Shown piece after piece: positions 1 to 10,653 of a DNA stretch of 64,000 bases. The notes under the pieces are model-generated. The model was not told the DNA's origin. It saw nothing but the letters and a program-made list of their open reading frames with translations, and did no database searches. Made by a program: the position numbers and the translations under genes. Position 1 is the first letter of the stretch, and every line of letters starts with the position of its first letter. Source of the stretch: Isochrysis galbana (lineage: Eukaryota; Haptophyta; Isochrysidales; Isochrysidaceae). The stretch is taken from positions 4,029,790 through 4,093,789 of the forward strand of contig CM030932.1 in assembly GCA_018136815.1 (NCBI GenBank), read 5' to 3'.

Positions 1-199
1 CCCCTCTCCCTCTCCCCTCCCTCCTTCCCTTCCCCACACGCTCGCTTGCGAGCCCAGCCTGTCCCCTGCCCTCTTCACACCACGCGTACTCATCAGCACT
101 CATCCAAACCCCCGGCTTATCTCGCCGCAGATACCGGCAGGCGCGGCCTACCGACTCAACTCCGAAAGGGAGGCGCCTGCCAGGCCCAGTCGCAACACC

Positions 200-2185
200 T
201 CGGGACCGAGCTTCTCTTGGTCGCCCGCGCATCCAGGGAATAATATCATCGGTAGCGCCTCCAGTGATGCTGGCTTCCTGATGTACCATGTGGGTAACAC
301 CCTAGTCTTTTTCGACCAGAAGGGGTCAGAGCCCAGCTCGTCGGATCTGCTCCAGGTGAGAAGATCTCGCGCAAGACGACATCGTGCGAGTGAAGCCTTG
401 TCAGCAGAGGACGCTTTAGCGGCGCTTTTGTGCGCCGGCGCATGCACGTGACCAGGCGCCTGGAGACGTACCGAGCCTCGCTGCAGCCTACCGATTTGAT
501 CATCCTTCCCCTGGACCCGTGTACACACCTCATCTCCATAGTGCCTGTGCACCGGCCCAACGTTGGATCTGCACCCGGGTGTGGTCACTCCCTCTCCCGT
601 TGTTCACCGCCTGCCGCAGCTTCGTGACATTGTCACGTGCCACGACATGCATTGGATGACGAGCAGCAGCGGCGCGGCCAACGGCAGCGGCGGCTCGGTG
701 CTGGAGGTGCTTATCGGCCTCAAGAGTGGCGAGGTGCTCTTGTGGCACCCCATGTTGCGCAAGGAGCCGTCTCGGGGCCTTGTACCCGCCATCACGGGTG
801 GCGGAGAGGGTTCAGTCCTTTGTGTCAAGTGGCGTCCAAAAGCCGAAGGTTCAAAAGCCGTCGTCAGTGCTGTGTGTCTCGCCGTCGCTGGCCGGGGCGG
901 CCGACTCGCTCTCTATGGTCGGAGAGTATTGGAAACGCCGCCCCCGTCGCCGTCCCGCCGAGGGGTGGTGCGTGCCTCGTCTGCCCGGCGCGAGGGAAAC
1001 CGGTGCCTCTTTGTTTCGCTAGGAGTGCTCCACGTCTCAGATTCAGGCGGTACAATCACCGCGATCGCCTTCAGCCCGAATGGTGAGATGGTGGCTGCCG
1101 TCACCTCGGATGGTATACTGGCGGTGTACGCTCTCCTCCCCACGCGCGGGAGAGATTTCCATGCGAACGACGCTGGTGTGGATGCGTTGGGTGCAATGGG
1201 CGCTAGGATTGGCGCCGTGCCGCTTTCAAAATGCTCGTCGAGTCAGAGCAGTGTCGCCGGTCCAACCGGCGCCGCAGCCACCCAAGAGAGCGCAGTGAGC
1301 GGTGCTAGCGGCGGCGCAACTAACGATCTAGCATCGGGCTCTACAGATCAAGTGAGCGACAACGCCAAGCTCGTTTTTCGGCTGCGCTCCTACTTTGGGG
1401 GTCTGCTTTGCGTTGCATGGTCTGCCGACAGCAGATGCATCGTTTGCGGCGGCGAGGACGATCTCATCTCGGTCGTCTCGACTGCGAGCGGCGAGATTGT
1501 CGCAAGGGCACAGGTGCGCGAGAACCAGTCGGCCCTATCGATGCTAATCCACTGTCGCGCAATCGTTGAGAAAAGTCTCCCCGCTTGCTCGCGTTTTCGC
1601 GAGCCGAGCTATTGCTCTTAGGCTGCAGGCGATCATATTGTACTCGGCCCCCGTTCAAAGACGTCCGCAATGCCCCAGCCACTGTGCCCGATCGCCCTGT
1701 GAGCTTACAGCCCCCTCTTCGGCGTGTGCTGAACTCAGGGCCACCGTTCATGGGTTCTGAATCTAGCCTTCCAGCCGACCCCCATGGCCAAGTCATCTGT
1801 TTCTCATGATGCCGCATCGACATCGCTGATGCCTCCACGAGTGCCGCCACGGTCATACGCATTCGCTTCTGTCGGCGCGGACGGCCTGATCGCATTTTGG
1901 GAGTATACCCCGCCCCATGGTGGTTCCTTTTATTTGCCTGGGGACGAAGGCCCCTCGTACAAAGCGCTTGGCGGCCAGGCAACTAGCGCTCGCGTGCTAC
2001 GGAGACCAAAATCGCATTCTAGTCTTCAGATCACTCCCTCCCCAAGCTTCCGGGCTCTCCCCTTGCTCTCGCCCCTCGTGTTGAAACCGGTCCATCATCA
2101 GCCTGTAAGTGGGTTGCTGTATGGAAGATCCGTCGTCCTTACGGCATGCATGGGCGGCCACTTAAAGACTTTCTCCAAGGTTTGA
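200..2185 (+). CDS. WDR20-like WD40 repeat protein (multi-exon, 5' end approximate)
   Basis: The conserved blocks match the WDR20/DMWD/CreC family, beta-propeller cofactors of USP12/USP46-type deubiquitinases. A first visible exon ends at 355 (reads ..YHVGNTLVFFDQKG..) with donor GTGAG at 356. A second begins at 620 after CAG and carries TCHDMHWM, VLIGLKSGEVLLWHP, AIAFSPNGEMVAAVTSDG and, near 1390-1510, SYFGGLLCVAWSADSR followed by GGEDDL, the most diagnostic WDR20 block. A donor is likely at 1513. The last exon contains YAFASVGADGLIAFWEY (about 1850-1910) and ends with VLTACMGGHLKTFSKV, which fits the short C-terminal tail of WDR20, with the stop at 2183-2185. The 1513-1784 interval holds at least one intron and perhaps a small exon that I could not place. 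The true start codon is upstream of about 200 and not resolved. The family call is strong; the exon map is partial. Confidence 0.8.
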
Positions 2186-3101
2186 CGCAGTCTCGTAGAA
2201 TGGTGGTTTGAGGGGGTAAGAGGTCAAGAGAATGGTAAGGCCTCGGGGCGAGTTCAAATAGGCAGGTCGTGGATGTGCACAGCATACCTTTCGGGGATTG
2301 TCGTCGGGCGGTAGAACGATCGACCTCTCGCCACGGACGAGTCCAACCGTCGCCGATGATTGATGTTGAGCATGCTAATGTGATGGGTAGCAGCAGCTAC
2401 GGCCCTCTCCATCCATCTGGGCCGCTGCATCGCTGGCGCCAGCAAATACAGTAGCTTAGCTGCAACTAATGGTGGTGTCTATGGTGTCGTGTCTGCCGTG
2501 AGTATGTGTATGTGTGGACTTGCTTGCGGTCTTGGTCATATAGCACGGTGCATGTGACGGACAAAGAAAAAAACAAAAAAACTTCTTAACTCTTTACTGC
2601 CGGGGGCGCAGCATGCAAATGGCTGCATCGTTTTTTACTTTTTAGACGCGAGAGAATGGAGGACCCCCTGGTAAAGTAGATAAGGGACGCGTTACGCCAG
2701 GAAAGAGGTGGCCATATTTTTCCCGAATGTCCCTGCGCCGCGGCCTTCCGGCTGGCAGACATTTTCTTGCTGGCGGAGGGGGGGCGGGGTGTTGGGTGTG
2801 GCGAGGAGAAGGTGTTGCGGTCGGGGGGAGAGCCGCCCTTTAGGCTTCCCAAAGAGAGGCCCTCTCTCTTTACTTTCCCGCCTTCGCGTGTTTTGGTTTC
2901 TCCCTTCGGGTTGCATCCTCTCCGTCCGATCGGGATCCTCCGATCCCGATCTCCCTCTCTTTCCCCGTGTGTTAGGATAGGGGTGATCGCTCTCGATCCC
3001 CCTCCCTTGTTTTCTCATGTGTGCGCCCCCTTTCTTTCCTTGCGCGCGCCCCGTGTGTTTCCCGCGTTTTCTCTTGTCCCAGAGTTCCGAGAGTCGCGCC
3101 C
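2186..3101. other. Intergenic: WDR20-like 3' flank, no gene seen
   Basis: After the WDR20-like stop there is ordinary flank, an A-rich stretch near 2560-2580, then a pyrimidine/G-rich segment. Open frames on both strands here are low-complexity and share no recognisable motif. Confidence 0.5.
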
Positions 3102-4683
3102 ATGGCCGCACTCCCTGGGGCTCTGGGCGAGCTCTCTCGACCACCGTCGCCCCAGGCTCGTGTGAGCGGTGTCCCTGCCGGTGCCATGCCTCCCTCCAGC
3201 CCCAGCGCTCCCCGTGCTCAGCCCTCCGTGAGCACGGTCGCCCCTGGAGAGCCCCATTCCTTGTCTCAACAATCTTTAGAGTCCCAATCCACATCCACAG
3301 CCACAGCCACTCCACTACGCCAGTCACATGGTAGCGGAGGCGTGCCCGCCTCACTGCCCGCCCCAGCCACTGCCTCACCTCCTGTCCTCGCCTCGCCCGC
3401 GGCTCCGCCATCTCACCAGCCGCCATCGCCCCACTCCGCACTTCCACCCCCGACCCACCAGTTTCACATTGCCAATCCATGGAACTCACCCACCCCATGG
3501 CACTCGCCACCGCCCCACCCTCACTCACCGGCCACCACACCCTACCCAGCCTAGCCATACAGTACCTACCAGCCCCCCCAACCCCCAGCCGGCCTGCCCG
3601 CCAACCACGGTGCCGCCGCGTTCACACAGCTGATCCAACAATTCCAGGACATGCTCGCACAATTCCAACACCCCCATCCTGCCCCCCCTCCCGCACCCTT
3701 CCTGCCATCTCCAGCCTTCTCACCGGTCATCTCCACCCCCTTGCCGAGCCAGCCTCCCTCAGCCCCAGCCTTCCCGCCCGCCTCCCGCATCGACGCCACG
3801 TTCGCCGCTCTCGCCAGTGAGCTTAAGAGCTTAAGAGTGACTTCGAAATCGAGATGGCAGCCTTCAAACAAGAGCTGCGTAGAGGGAGCTCGCTGCCGCG
3901 CTGTCGGGCGTCCTCCCCTCGCCTGCCCTCGCATCTCCCAAGCCGGCTTTACCTCAGCCATCTCCTGCCGTCGCCTCTCCTCTCCCTCCCGAGCCTCCGG
4001 CCCCGGCCACACCAACCCCGAATCCGCCTCCGAATCCGTCTCCAAATCCGACTCACACTTGCCTTCCTCACCGTCCGCATTCGAGCCCCATCCCACCTTT
4101 ACCGGCCGCCACCACCGCCTCCCTCACCACCCGCCTTGAGCCCGGCACACATGCCCCTTGGCTGAGGCGCGTTGTCCTCCGCATCTCCCGCCACCACCCC
4201 GCCGTGAGCGACCTCCTTTTGCCGCCCTTCGACACGCCCGTGCATCCCTCCGAGTCTGACGCTGACTCGTGGCTCGCTGGAGCTCTGCTCGACTGCCTCG
4301 ACCAGTCGGCACCCCGAGTCTCCAACCTCATGGACGCCTGCCCTCGAGATGTTCTTCTTAGCGGCCGCAAGCTTCTCTCTTTCCTCGAGAGCATCCATCT
4401 GCCTCGCACGGGTGCCGAGGTTGATCTGCAGGGCGCGTGCAAGGGTGGCGATGAGGTCACGCTGAAGGCTCTGCTCGACATGGACGGCGTGCTCTGGGTG
4501 AATGTCGTCCCCTCGGGGTGTTACACGTTGATGAGGGAAGCGGCGCTCGAGGGTCACACGGCGTGTTTGGAGGTGCTTCTCGACTACGGCGCGGACGTCG
4601 ACTTGCGTGACTGGAGCGACGGGTGCGGTTCGACGCCGCTCATGGACGCGATCAGCTTCGGTCACGACGATGCGGTGGCGTGA
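3102..4683 (+). pseudogene. Degraded Pro-rich, coiled-coil and ankyrin-repeat protein, probably transposon-borne
   Basis: One protein can be followed through three blocks. From 3102 a Pro/Ser/Ala-rich N-terminus runs in one frame through a TAG at 3552-3554 and on to a short helical block (FTQLIQQFQDMLAQFQ near 3635-3680, ATFAALASELKSL near 3800). At about 3830 a tandem AGCTTAAG duplication coincides with a one-base frame change. The new frame reads EIEMAAFKQELR, then another Pro-rich linker, then WLRRVVLRISRHHPAVSD and a folded-looking segment (4204-4430). The end holds two ankyrin-type repeats (ACKGGDEVTLKALLD; TLMREAALEGHTACLEVLLDYGADVDL) and stops at 4681. The stop plus frame change mark it as decayed. 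It lies immediately upstream of the A-end protein (4690-5377), so the two may once have been one product of the same mobile element. I do not recognise the full architecture. Confidence 0.5.
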
Positions 4684-4689
4684 TTGCCA

Positions 4690-5377
4690 CTCATCATGCG
4701 CACGGCGTGCGCACGCATCTGGCGAAAATCCAGAGTCTTCCTCCCAGACATCTTCCACCACCACCCCGCTTCACGCATCACTCTCCTCTTCCCTCCTCCA
4801 CAAGCTTCGCTCCTACGCCATGGGCCAGTACTTTGTCTTCATCGCCAAGCGACTCGGTCACCGCACCTACGAGGAGGTCCGCAGCCCAGCCTTCAGGTTC
4901 TGCGAGCACATGGAGGAGGGCATGAGCGGCGCCATCCTGGCGATGCTGCTCGTCACAGCCTCTGGCATGGGCCGTGGATGTGGAGACTTCCGCGTGGATC
5001 TGGCCAAGGAACGCTACCCGTCGATGTGGGCACTCATCAAGCCATACATGGGCCGCTGGTGCAAGGCAACCCTCATGCTCGTCGGCGACTACTCCGACGA
5101 GTATGACAGGATCCCCAAGGCCAAGTACATTGGAGACGAGGCCGCCGTCGCGTACCTCTGCATGGAATACATCATGGCGGTCGATTACGCTGAAACGGAT
5201 CCCTTGGTGCAAGTGCACCGTGCAGCTGGCAAACTCTACATGGAGAACAAGAAGGCCGTCCTCGCACGCGTCACGGACCTCGCCACCCAAGATCAGCCAA
5301 ACGACATCGTCGCCTCTCAGCACGAGGAAGAGGGATGTGAGAAAAATACGAAGAAGATGAAAACTCAGCCCGCGTAG
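4690..5377 (+). CDS. A-end protein of the AB transposable elements (uncharacterised, longest copy)
   Basis: The open frame contains LRSYAMGQYFVFIAKRLG, a central region with SGAILAMLLVTASGMG, then KATLMLVGDYSDEYD, DEAAVAYLCMEYIMAVDYAE, LYMENKKAVLARVTDLATQD and a charged tail ending KKMKTQPA. The last 60-110 residues recur at 32780-33045 (-), 35945-36089 (+) and 39000-39312 (-). In each case the C-terminus points to an A-type element end 130-250 bp away, so this is an element-encoded protein. I recognise no catalytic motif and do not assign a function. The N-terminal boundary is uncertain: the frame opens at 4607, but the conserved-looking part starts near 4790. The preceding ankyrin frame ends 10 bases earlier, so a single decayed fusion gene is possible. 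Confidence 0.55.
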
Positions 5378-5394
5378 CTGGGGGTTACCGCGTG

Positions 5395-5519
5395 TGTTGA
5401 GAGTGGGGGAGCGTGATTAGCTTTGTACTCATCATCGTCGTAATGATAATATTATTGTGGCTACCCAAAAAGAAAATAACAAAAAAATCACCTGGCCCTC
5501 TTTTGACGGAACGCGACTT
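5395..5519 (+). repeat. A-type end of an AB element (right end)
   Basis: The stretch after the A-end protein stop contains the subterminal sequence shared with 36170-36303 (GATTAGCTTTGTACTCATC, then a TAAT-rich stretch). It ends in CACCTGGCCCTCTTTTGACG plus GAACGCGACTT, the inverse of the A left ends. No matching B end lies upstream in the window, so this copy is 5' truncated or its partner has been lost. Confidence 0.75.
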
Positions 5520-5969
5520 TGGGATAGGTCCCCCCGACTACAGGCTACAGGCGGACGAGTTAGGCTCCACGCAAGAGAGAGGGTAGAAAATGGATAACCT
5601 TTCCGACATACCCGAGAGTGGGGACGAGTGAGGACGGGCCTCTTCTGGGGATCGGACTACTCCCGATGGCCGAACACACGCGTGCGCTCCAAGCGATTTG
5701 GATAATCCGTTATCTAAACCCGTCCGCGGCGGACTGGAAGACAGTCCTAGATCCTAGATCTAATGGTTCAGTCGCACCCCACTAGGGAGAGCGGCGGTCT
5801 TCTTGAAGGTCGACTCGCGTAACCTCTTGGCTAGCATTAGCATTAGCGGAAACAGCACGCTTCCGGCCTTTTGGAAGCAAGCACTCGAAAATTTCAGACG
5901 GATTAAGCTCCTCAGGGAAACCAACTCGCGGGAAGGGACCCAAGGCTCCGGGAGTGAGGGGGAGAAGGG

Positions 5970-6310
5970 GCTAGGGGCACTGGGCGGCTGGGGGAGGGCT
6001 CGGCGGCTGGGGAGGGGAGGGGGTCGGCGGGGGAGGGGGGGAGGGGGGGGGGAGGGGGGGGTCGGCGGGGTGGGGGGTGGGGGGGGTGGGGGGGCGGTGT
6101 GTGTGGGGGGGCAGGGGGCAAGGGGGGGGGTCGAGAATAATAGAATAATCATACCGTCAGGGGGCCCAACCTTTTCACAAGCCGTGCCCCCCCCCCCCCC
6201 CCCCCAAGGGGAGGGGGGGGGGCAGTAGAAGTCACAAGTGCAAAACGGGGACGGTAGAAGTCCCGCGCCTTGGGGGGGGGGGGGTGGCAGTAGAAGTCAC
6301 AAGTGCAAAA
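5970..6310. repeat. Long G-rich / C-rich tract
   Basis: Successive G runs of up to about 13 bases, interrupted by single T, C or A residues, span about 5990-6130 on the + strand. A long C run follows at 6187-6205, then further G runs. This could form G-quadruplexes. It lies within the 3' part of the truncated LINE. Confidence 0.8.
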
Positions 6311-6336
6311 CGGGGACGGTAGAAGTCCCGCGCCTT
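6222..6336. repeat. Two direct copies of a 50-bp unit
   Basis: The unit beginning GCAGTAGAAGTCACAAGTGC and ending CCCGCGCCTT occurs at 6222-6271 and 6287-6336, identical by eye and separated by a G run. Confidence 0.9.
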
Positions 6337-6424
6337 TCTGGGAGCGAGGAAGGGAAGGGGAACGGGCGTGGCTACGACTCAATCACCCCAGAGCCGCGGG
6401 CGAGGTGAGAATATTAATTTTTTT

Positions 6425-7012
6425 TCACAACCACTCCACACCTTCACAGCTTGGGGGGGGGGGGGGGGGTTGAGTGTATTGTGTGATACTATCCACGGGA
6501 GAGACTTGAGACTTGATTTTTGATTGCGACCCCACCTTGCCCATGTCGCCTTTGCTGAGCAAAATTTGCGAGTTGGCGTCGTCAAGAGCGTTCATCCATC
6601 GCCGCAACCAAAAGTACAATCTGAATGGTATCCATGGCTGTTGCTGACGTTGCCGATGAGGCCACATAGCCCAACACCGTGCATGAAATTGTTTGATGTT
6701 CAGAATGCAGGCTGATGTGATGAATGATCCAAACCTTGGGCCGCGAGCTACAATTACCACATCACCGCTGCTTCATGTCAACTTAGGACCCATTGTTATG
6801 GAGAGTACCGTATCGCTGCCCGTTCTCTTGGCTGGAGCAAAGCAGTGCATGAAATCGGAGTATCCATTGTCCAGCCGGGAGGTCTTGGCTCAAGCAGTCC
6901 ATGTATCGCACAAAGGAATCGGTAGAGACCACGGCGCACATCGAAGCCAGTAGAAGACTTCACTCCAAAATTGAAAGAAGTCTACAACCGTTTGTGGCAC
7001 AGCCAATCGTCA
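6425..7012. other. Flank of the acidic-tail gene, no assigned gene
   Basis: It starts with sequence after the LINE tail, including a 20-base G run at about 6451-6470. On the minus strand there are protein-like stretches (ANSQILLSKGDMGKVGSQSK near 6490-6580 and a short frame near 6800-6960), but no start, stop and splice set that I can defend. Confidence 0.35.
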
Positions 7013-7460
7013 ATCGAGTGCAACTCAATCGTCTTCCTCCTCTCCATCGCCCTCCTCCTCGTCATCATCTTCTTCGCCGTCTTCGTCGAAGTCTTCCTCT
7101 TCTTCATCATCATCGCCGTCGATTTGAATGCGCCCCTGCAGATACCGCAGGTGCTCGGGGCTACGATCCGTGTGGGGGGGCAGGGTATAAACAGTTAGGT
7201 GGCTGATGAAGTCCTGGGCAGTGATGAAGAAAGCCGGGTGGGGGGTGGGGGGTGGGGGAAGTACCCCATGAGCGAGGCCAGGGTATCGAGGTATGTGAAC
7301 TGGTCATCCTCCTCGAGCGCCTCGAATTCAGCCCCCCACTTCGACGCCGCATCCTTGATCTGGTTGGTCCCGTCGGCGCGGCTCCTCTTGTTGCTGTTGC
7401 TCTGCGCGAGGGGCGGGAACCGGGGAGGGGGGGGGGTCAGGAGGTGTGCAGGGAGGGGAA
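7013..7460 (-). CDS. Unrecognised protein with acidic C-terminal tail (two visible exons)
   Basis: On the minus strand an exon near 7270-7400 reads IKDAASKWGAEFEALEEDDQ then FTYLDTLASLMG and ends at a GTACTT donor. The next exon, after CACTGCCCAG, reads DFISHLTVYTLPPHTDRSPE, LRYLQGRIQIDG and a run of about 30 residues that are nearly all Asp/Glu, closing with a stop at about 7013. Codon usage and the acidic tail look like a genuine host gene. I do not recognise the family. The N-terminus lies at higher coordinates and was not resolved; an ATG at 7623 on the minus strand is one candidate for a first exon. Confidence 0.5.
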
Positions 7461-7669
7461 GGGGGCAGGAGTGGGAAAAAGGAGAGCAGTCCAAGCCGCC
7501 CAGAGCCACCATCTTACATTCCCCCTCCCCCCGCCCTCCCTCGCCCTCCCCCTACGAGCCCGCCTGCCGCGCCGCGCCAGGCGACTGGCAGAGAGGGAAG
7601 CCCGGCTCCGCCCGCACCGCCATGGCCGATCGTCGGCGCTGCCCGGCCTGCGCGTATCGCCTACCCCCG

Positions 7670-7830
7670 TCGGTACAATCTCTCTCTCCCCCCCCCTCCC
7701 CCCTGTCTCTCTCAAACGTACTCCTTCCTACCTACACACGCGTACATCACACACATCTTCACACAGATATAAACACATATACTTTTCCTTATATGGAGTC
7801 GACCTGGATTCTCTCTCTCTCTCTCTCTCG

Positions 7831-7861
<31 letters not shown>

Positions 7862-8110
7862 CCCCTCCCCCCTCGCTCGCTCGCTCGCTCGCTCACTCCG
7901 TGCCCCCGCCTCTCCCCCCGCCCCCTTCTTCCCTCCTTCCCTCCCTCCCTCTCTCTCTCTCTTTTTTCCGTATCTGGACCTCTCTCTCTTCCCCCCCCCC
8001 CCCGCTCCCCCTCTCTCTCCCTCCCTCCCCCTCCTCCCCCTCTCTCCCTCCTCTTCTCTCTCTCCCTCCTCCCTCCCTCCCTCCCTCGCTCGCTCGCTCC
8101 TCATTTAATC
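7670..8110. repeat. Long (CT)n/(CCCT)n pyrimidine microsatellite tract
   Basis: Nearly uninterrupted CT and CCT repeats on the + strand. Long open frames across it on both strands are Ser/Leu/Pro- or Arg/Glu-repeat artefacts. Confidence 0.9.
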
Positions 8111-8359
8111 TACGAGTACTCCGTACTTACCTCTCAATCCACTCTCTCTACTTTATCCGCCACGCTTCTCCCTTTCTTTTTATCCATCGTCTCCAGGAAG
8201 AAGTTGAACAAGTCGAACCCTCCTTTCCAATCAGGATCAGAATCCGTAACCAGAGTCCAGAGACGTCTAGAGACGGGAAGGACGCATTACTTCTCTCCCT
8301 CAGTGAGATCTGATCGTCGTACTTTAGTCCGTCCCTCTGCGTCGCTCTCTTGTCGCATA

Positions 8360-8410
8360 AAGTCGCGTTCCGTCGAAAGAGGACCAGCCGGCCGTTTTGT
8401 TTTCACTTAG
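8360..8410 (+). repeat. A2-type AB element end (left)
   Basis: AAGTCGCGTTCCGTC followed by GAAAGAGGACCAG and GGCCGTTTTGTTTTCACTTA. It is nearly the same as the end at 63837. No partner end was identified. Confidence 0.7.
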
Positions 8411-8743
8411 GAGTGTGACGGTGTTTTGTGTCCGCTTAGCGTTTTCGCACTGAACGGCTCCGTCTGGTGCTCGCCGCCCTTGCTTCACTGCTGCTCGCCG
8501 CCCTTGCTTCACGCTAACGTGATTGCCGGGCTCTCGGGGTAACTAGTAACTAGAAACTAGAGCCTGAGCGTATCTTAGACTAACCTCTTAATTAAAGCTA
8601 AGGCTGATGGGGGTTAGGTTGTGCTAAGATGGTACGCTGCTCCACTCCGAGAAAGCAAGGGGAGGCGAAAGGGGATGGTGGTGGGCGAGCTTTAGCGTTG
8701 GGGAGAGAGAGAGAGAGAGCTTGGGCGGTGCGGGGCGCGGGGC

Positions 8744-9130
8744 GCTTGCGCGGCGATAATAATAATGTAACTGAGCATTAGTACCACTACCACTACTCTC
8801 ACTAGCCCGGTACTAACACGACAACCCTCAGCGCACCTGTCCATACGCCTCGGCGCATGCTGCTGCCACAGATACATACACATATGCACCCCTCCACATC
8901 TCACATCTCCCCCCTCGCAGATGCAGATCCCCGGCTCCCATTCCCATTCTAACCCCCCACAAGTTAAAATGAGGGAAAACCGCCTAGTCAGGCGAACCGA
9001 CCTACGTCGGCCGACTCACCTAGAAAAAGCACCCGGGGGCGGGGGGGGGAGCGAGGAACTCTCTAAACCAAGAAGAACGGCCCTTACCAGCTCGCGCCGT
9101 GAGCGGTGCTCGAGAAATAAATGACTGCGA
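8744..9130 (+). repeat. Dispersed repeat F, copy 1 (about 390 bp)
   Basis: The sequence from GATAATAATAATGTAACTGA, through CTAGCCCGGTACTAACACGA and GACCTACGTCGG, to CTCGAGAAATAAATGACTGC recurs at 56105-56475, 56540-56690, 57293-57640 (inverted) and 57641-57895. No protein is encoded. Copies start in a TAATAAT-rich stretch and end near CTCGAGAAATAA. It may be a short retroelement or MITE; the class is unknown. Confidence 0.75.
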
Positions 9131-10048
9131 CTCGAGTAGCGTGCGCCACCTGGGATACTCTCCTCGCCCTACACCTACAACTATCGGTAAAACGATAGGG
9201 TCATGGAGCGCGCGCCGCTCCCCTCCCCTCCTGCCGCCACCCCCCCCGCCGCGACGGACGATCGGGCCATGCTCGACGCCGCGCACGCGAAGCGCCCGTG
9301 TGAGGGCGCCCCCCCAATCCAGGTACGCACGAGACTCGTCCCGTGCCGGCCGACACTACAAAACTCGCAGTATATAACCCGAACCCCCTGACGGATAATC
9401 GAAAACAACCCGATAACGCACGAGAAACTCCAAAAGAAAGCCCGCCGGATATAAGGATTAGCAAAGGAGGGGACTATTACCTCCTTATCACAGGGTGTCT
9501 TGTGCCATTTGTGGTTCTATACCGTTCGTGTGCCTTGTGTGGTAGTGCCCCACTAGGTATCTTTGAATCATCTTGTCATGGCGTAGCGCGATGGCGGCGC
9601 GGCGCGCCGCTCTCTCACCGCCGCCGGGGCTCGCGCTGCGGGCTCCCGGCGATATGGAGCTCCCACCCAGGTAGAAGGACCTCCTGCGCGGCGCGCCTGT
9701 GGCGCATCTTCAGTGCCCTCTGCGCGGTAATAAAAAATAATTACAACTGGGAATATCGGCGGCTGCACTGAGCCGCTGGCCGATGCCGCACGCCGACGCA
9801 GGTGAAGACGCAGGTGAAGATGTCCCAGCAGGCCCTGCAGAGACCCCGGCAGAGCCCGGGGGCGGGCGGGCGGGTCATCTGAGCGCCCCGGCTTGCATTA
9901 ATGGTCATGTCTCGGGCCTAGGCTCCTTCAGACGGCGAAGGGGTAGCGTTGCGCACTCCCGGGGTTGCTGGAGTGCTGCAGCGGCAAACTGCGAGGATGC
10001 TGCTGAGGCCGTAGAGGTCGCCAGTCGAGCGCCCGAAGTCAGTGGTGT
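9131..10048. other. No clear gene; 3' side of the kinase locus
   Basis: Mixed GC-rich sequence without conserved motifs. If the kinase gene continues past the assembly gap, its 3' exons should lie here on the minus strand. The open frame 9905-10048 does not look like a kinase lobe. Confidence 0.35.
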
Positions 10049-10148
10049 NNNNNNNNNNNNNNNNNNNNNNNNNNNNNNNNNNNNNNNNNNNNNNNNNNNN
10101 NNNNNNNNNNNNNNNNNNNNNNNNNNNNNNNNNNNNNNNNNNNNNNNN
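10049..10148. other. Assembly gap (100 N)
   Basis: One hundred consecutive N. It interrupts the protein kinase gene. Confidence 1.
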
Positions 10149-10528
10149 CGGCAGATGAAGGGGTGCCTCAGCTCCTCATAAGCCTCCTTCTCCGCCAGCA
10201 GCCTATGTGAGACCCCGTTGTTTGCCACGAGGCACTTCTTGATACACTTGAGCGCAAACTGCCTCGATGTGCGCAGGTCGTGTGCTAGGTAGACGCAGGA
10301 ATAGCCTCCCTCGCCGATGACCCTTTTCTTACATAGGTCGGACGGCCTGGGCTGCTCGTCCGAGCGCGCCCACTCCTGCTGCGTCACCTCGATCGAGGTG
10401 AGCTCGAGCGGGTCGGCGACTCTCCTTCCCTCCAGCTCGATGCTTGCGAGAGCGTTTGCAATCTGGTCGGCCAGAGTGAGCGTTGAGAGCGTGCGGTTGA
10501 GTGGGGGATGGCTTGGCTCTTCCGCCAT
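10149..10528 (-). CDS. Protein kinase, N-terminal part (truncated by the assembly gap)
   Basis: From an ATG at 10526-10528 the frame gives about 126 residues. A 50-residue non-catalytic leader (LADQIANALASIELEGRRV) is followed by the start of a eukaryotic protein kinase N-lobe. The glycine loop reads IGEGGYSCVYLAHD, the VAIK-type lysine is in FALKCIKK, and the alpha-C glutamate is probably in LLAEKEAYEELRHPFI. The HPFI after alpha-C is common in many Ser/Thr kinases. The catalytic loop and DFG would lie in or beyond the N run, so activity and subfamily cannot be judged. Confidence 0.8.
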
Positions 10529-10559
10529 CGCGCTCGCAGGGGGGAGACAACACCCCCTC

Positions 10560-10619
10560 CAGCCACTAACCTACACTCGTCCCCCCCCCCCTACCCTGCC
10601 CGTCGCCGCCGCCGCCGCC

Positions 10620-10653
<34 letters not shown>

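Larger units (their letters stand above)
5640..6424 (+). mobile_element. 5'-truncated LINE fragment, diverged relative of the full-length LINE
   Basis: About 5650-5940 encodes pieces such as ALQAIWIIRYLNPSAADWK and LPAFWKQALENFR. These align with ALQSKWILNYLNARKAIWK and LPTFWKEALQNFR in the C-terminal part of the full-length LINE at 42167-46954. The 3' end (about 6340-6424) carries the same tail as the full-length copy: GGGCGTGGCTAC, GCCGCGGG, GAATATTAA and a T run. Between them lies an expanded G-rich tract with a 50-bp direct repeat. The reading frame is interrupted, so this is a dead fragment. Confidence 0.75.

Noticed and set aside
2692-3558. 288-codon minus-strand frame
   Set aside because: Antisense shadow of the Pro-rich + strand region, with Arg/Gly/Glu-rich composition and no motif.
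7199-8410. Long + strand frames of 350-400 codons
   Set aside because: They are produced by the (CT)n/(CCCT)n tract and are Ser/Leu/Pro repeats without any conserved block.
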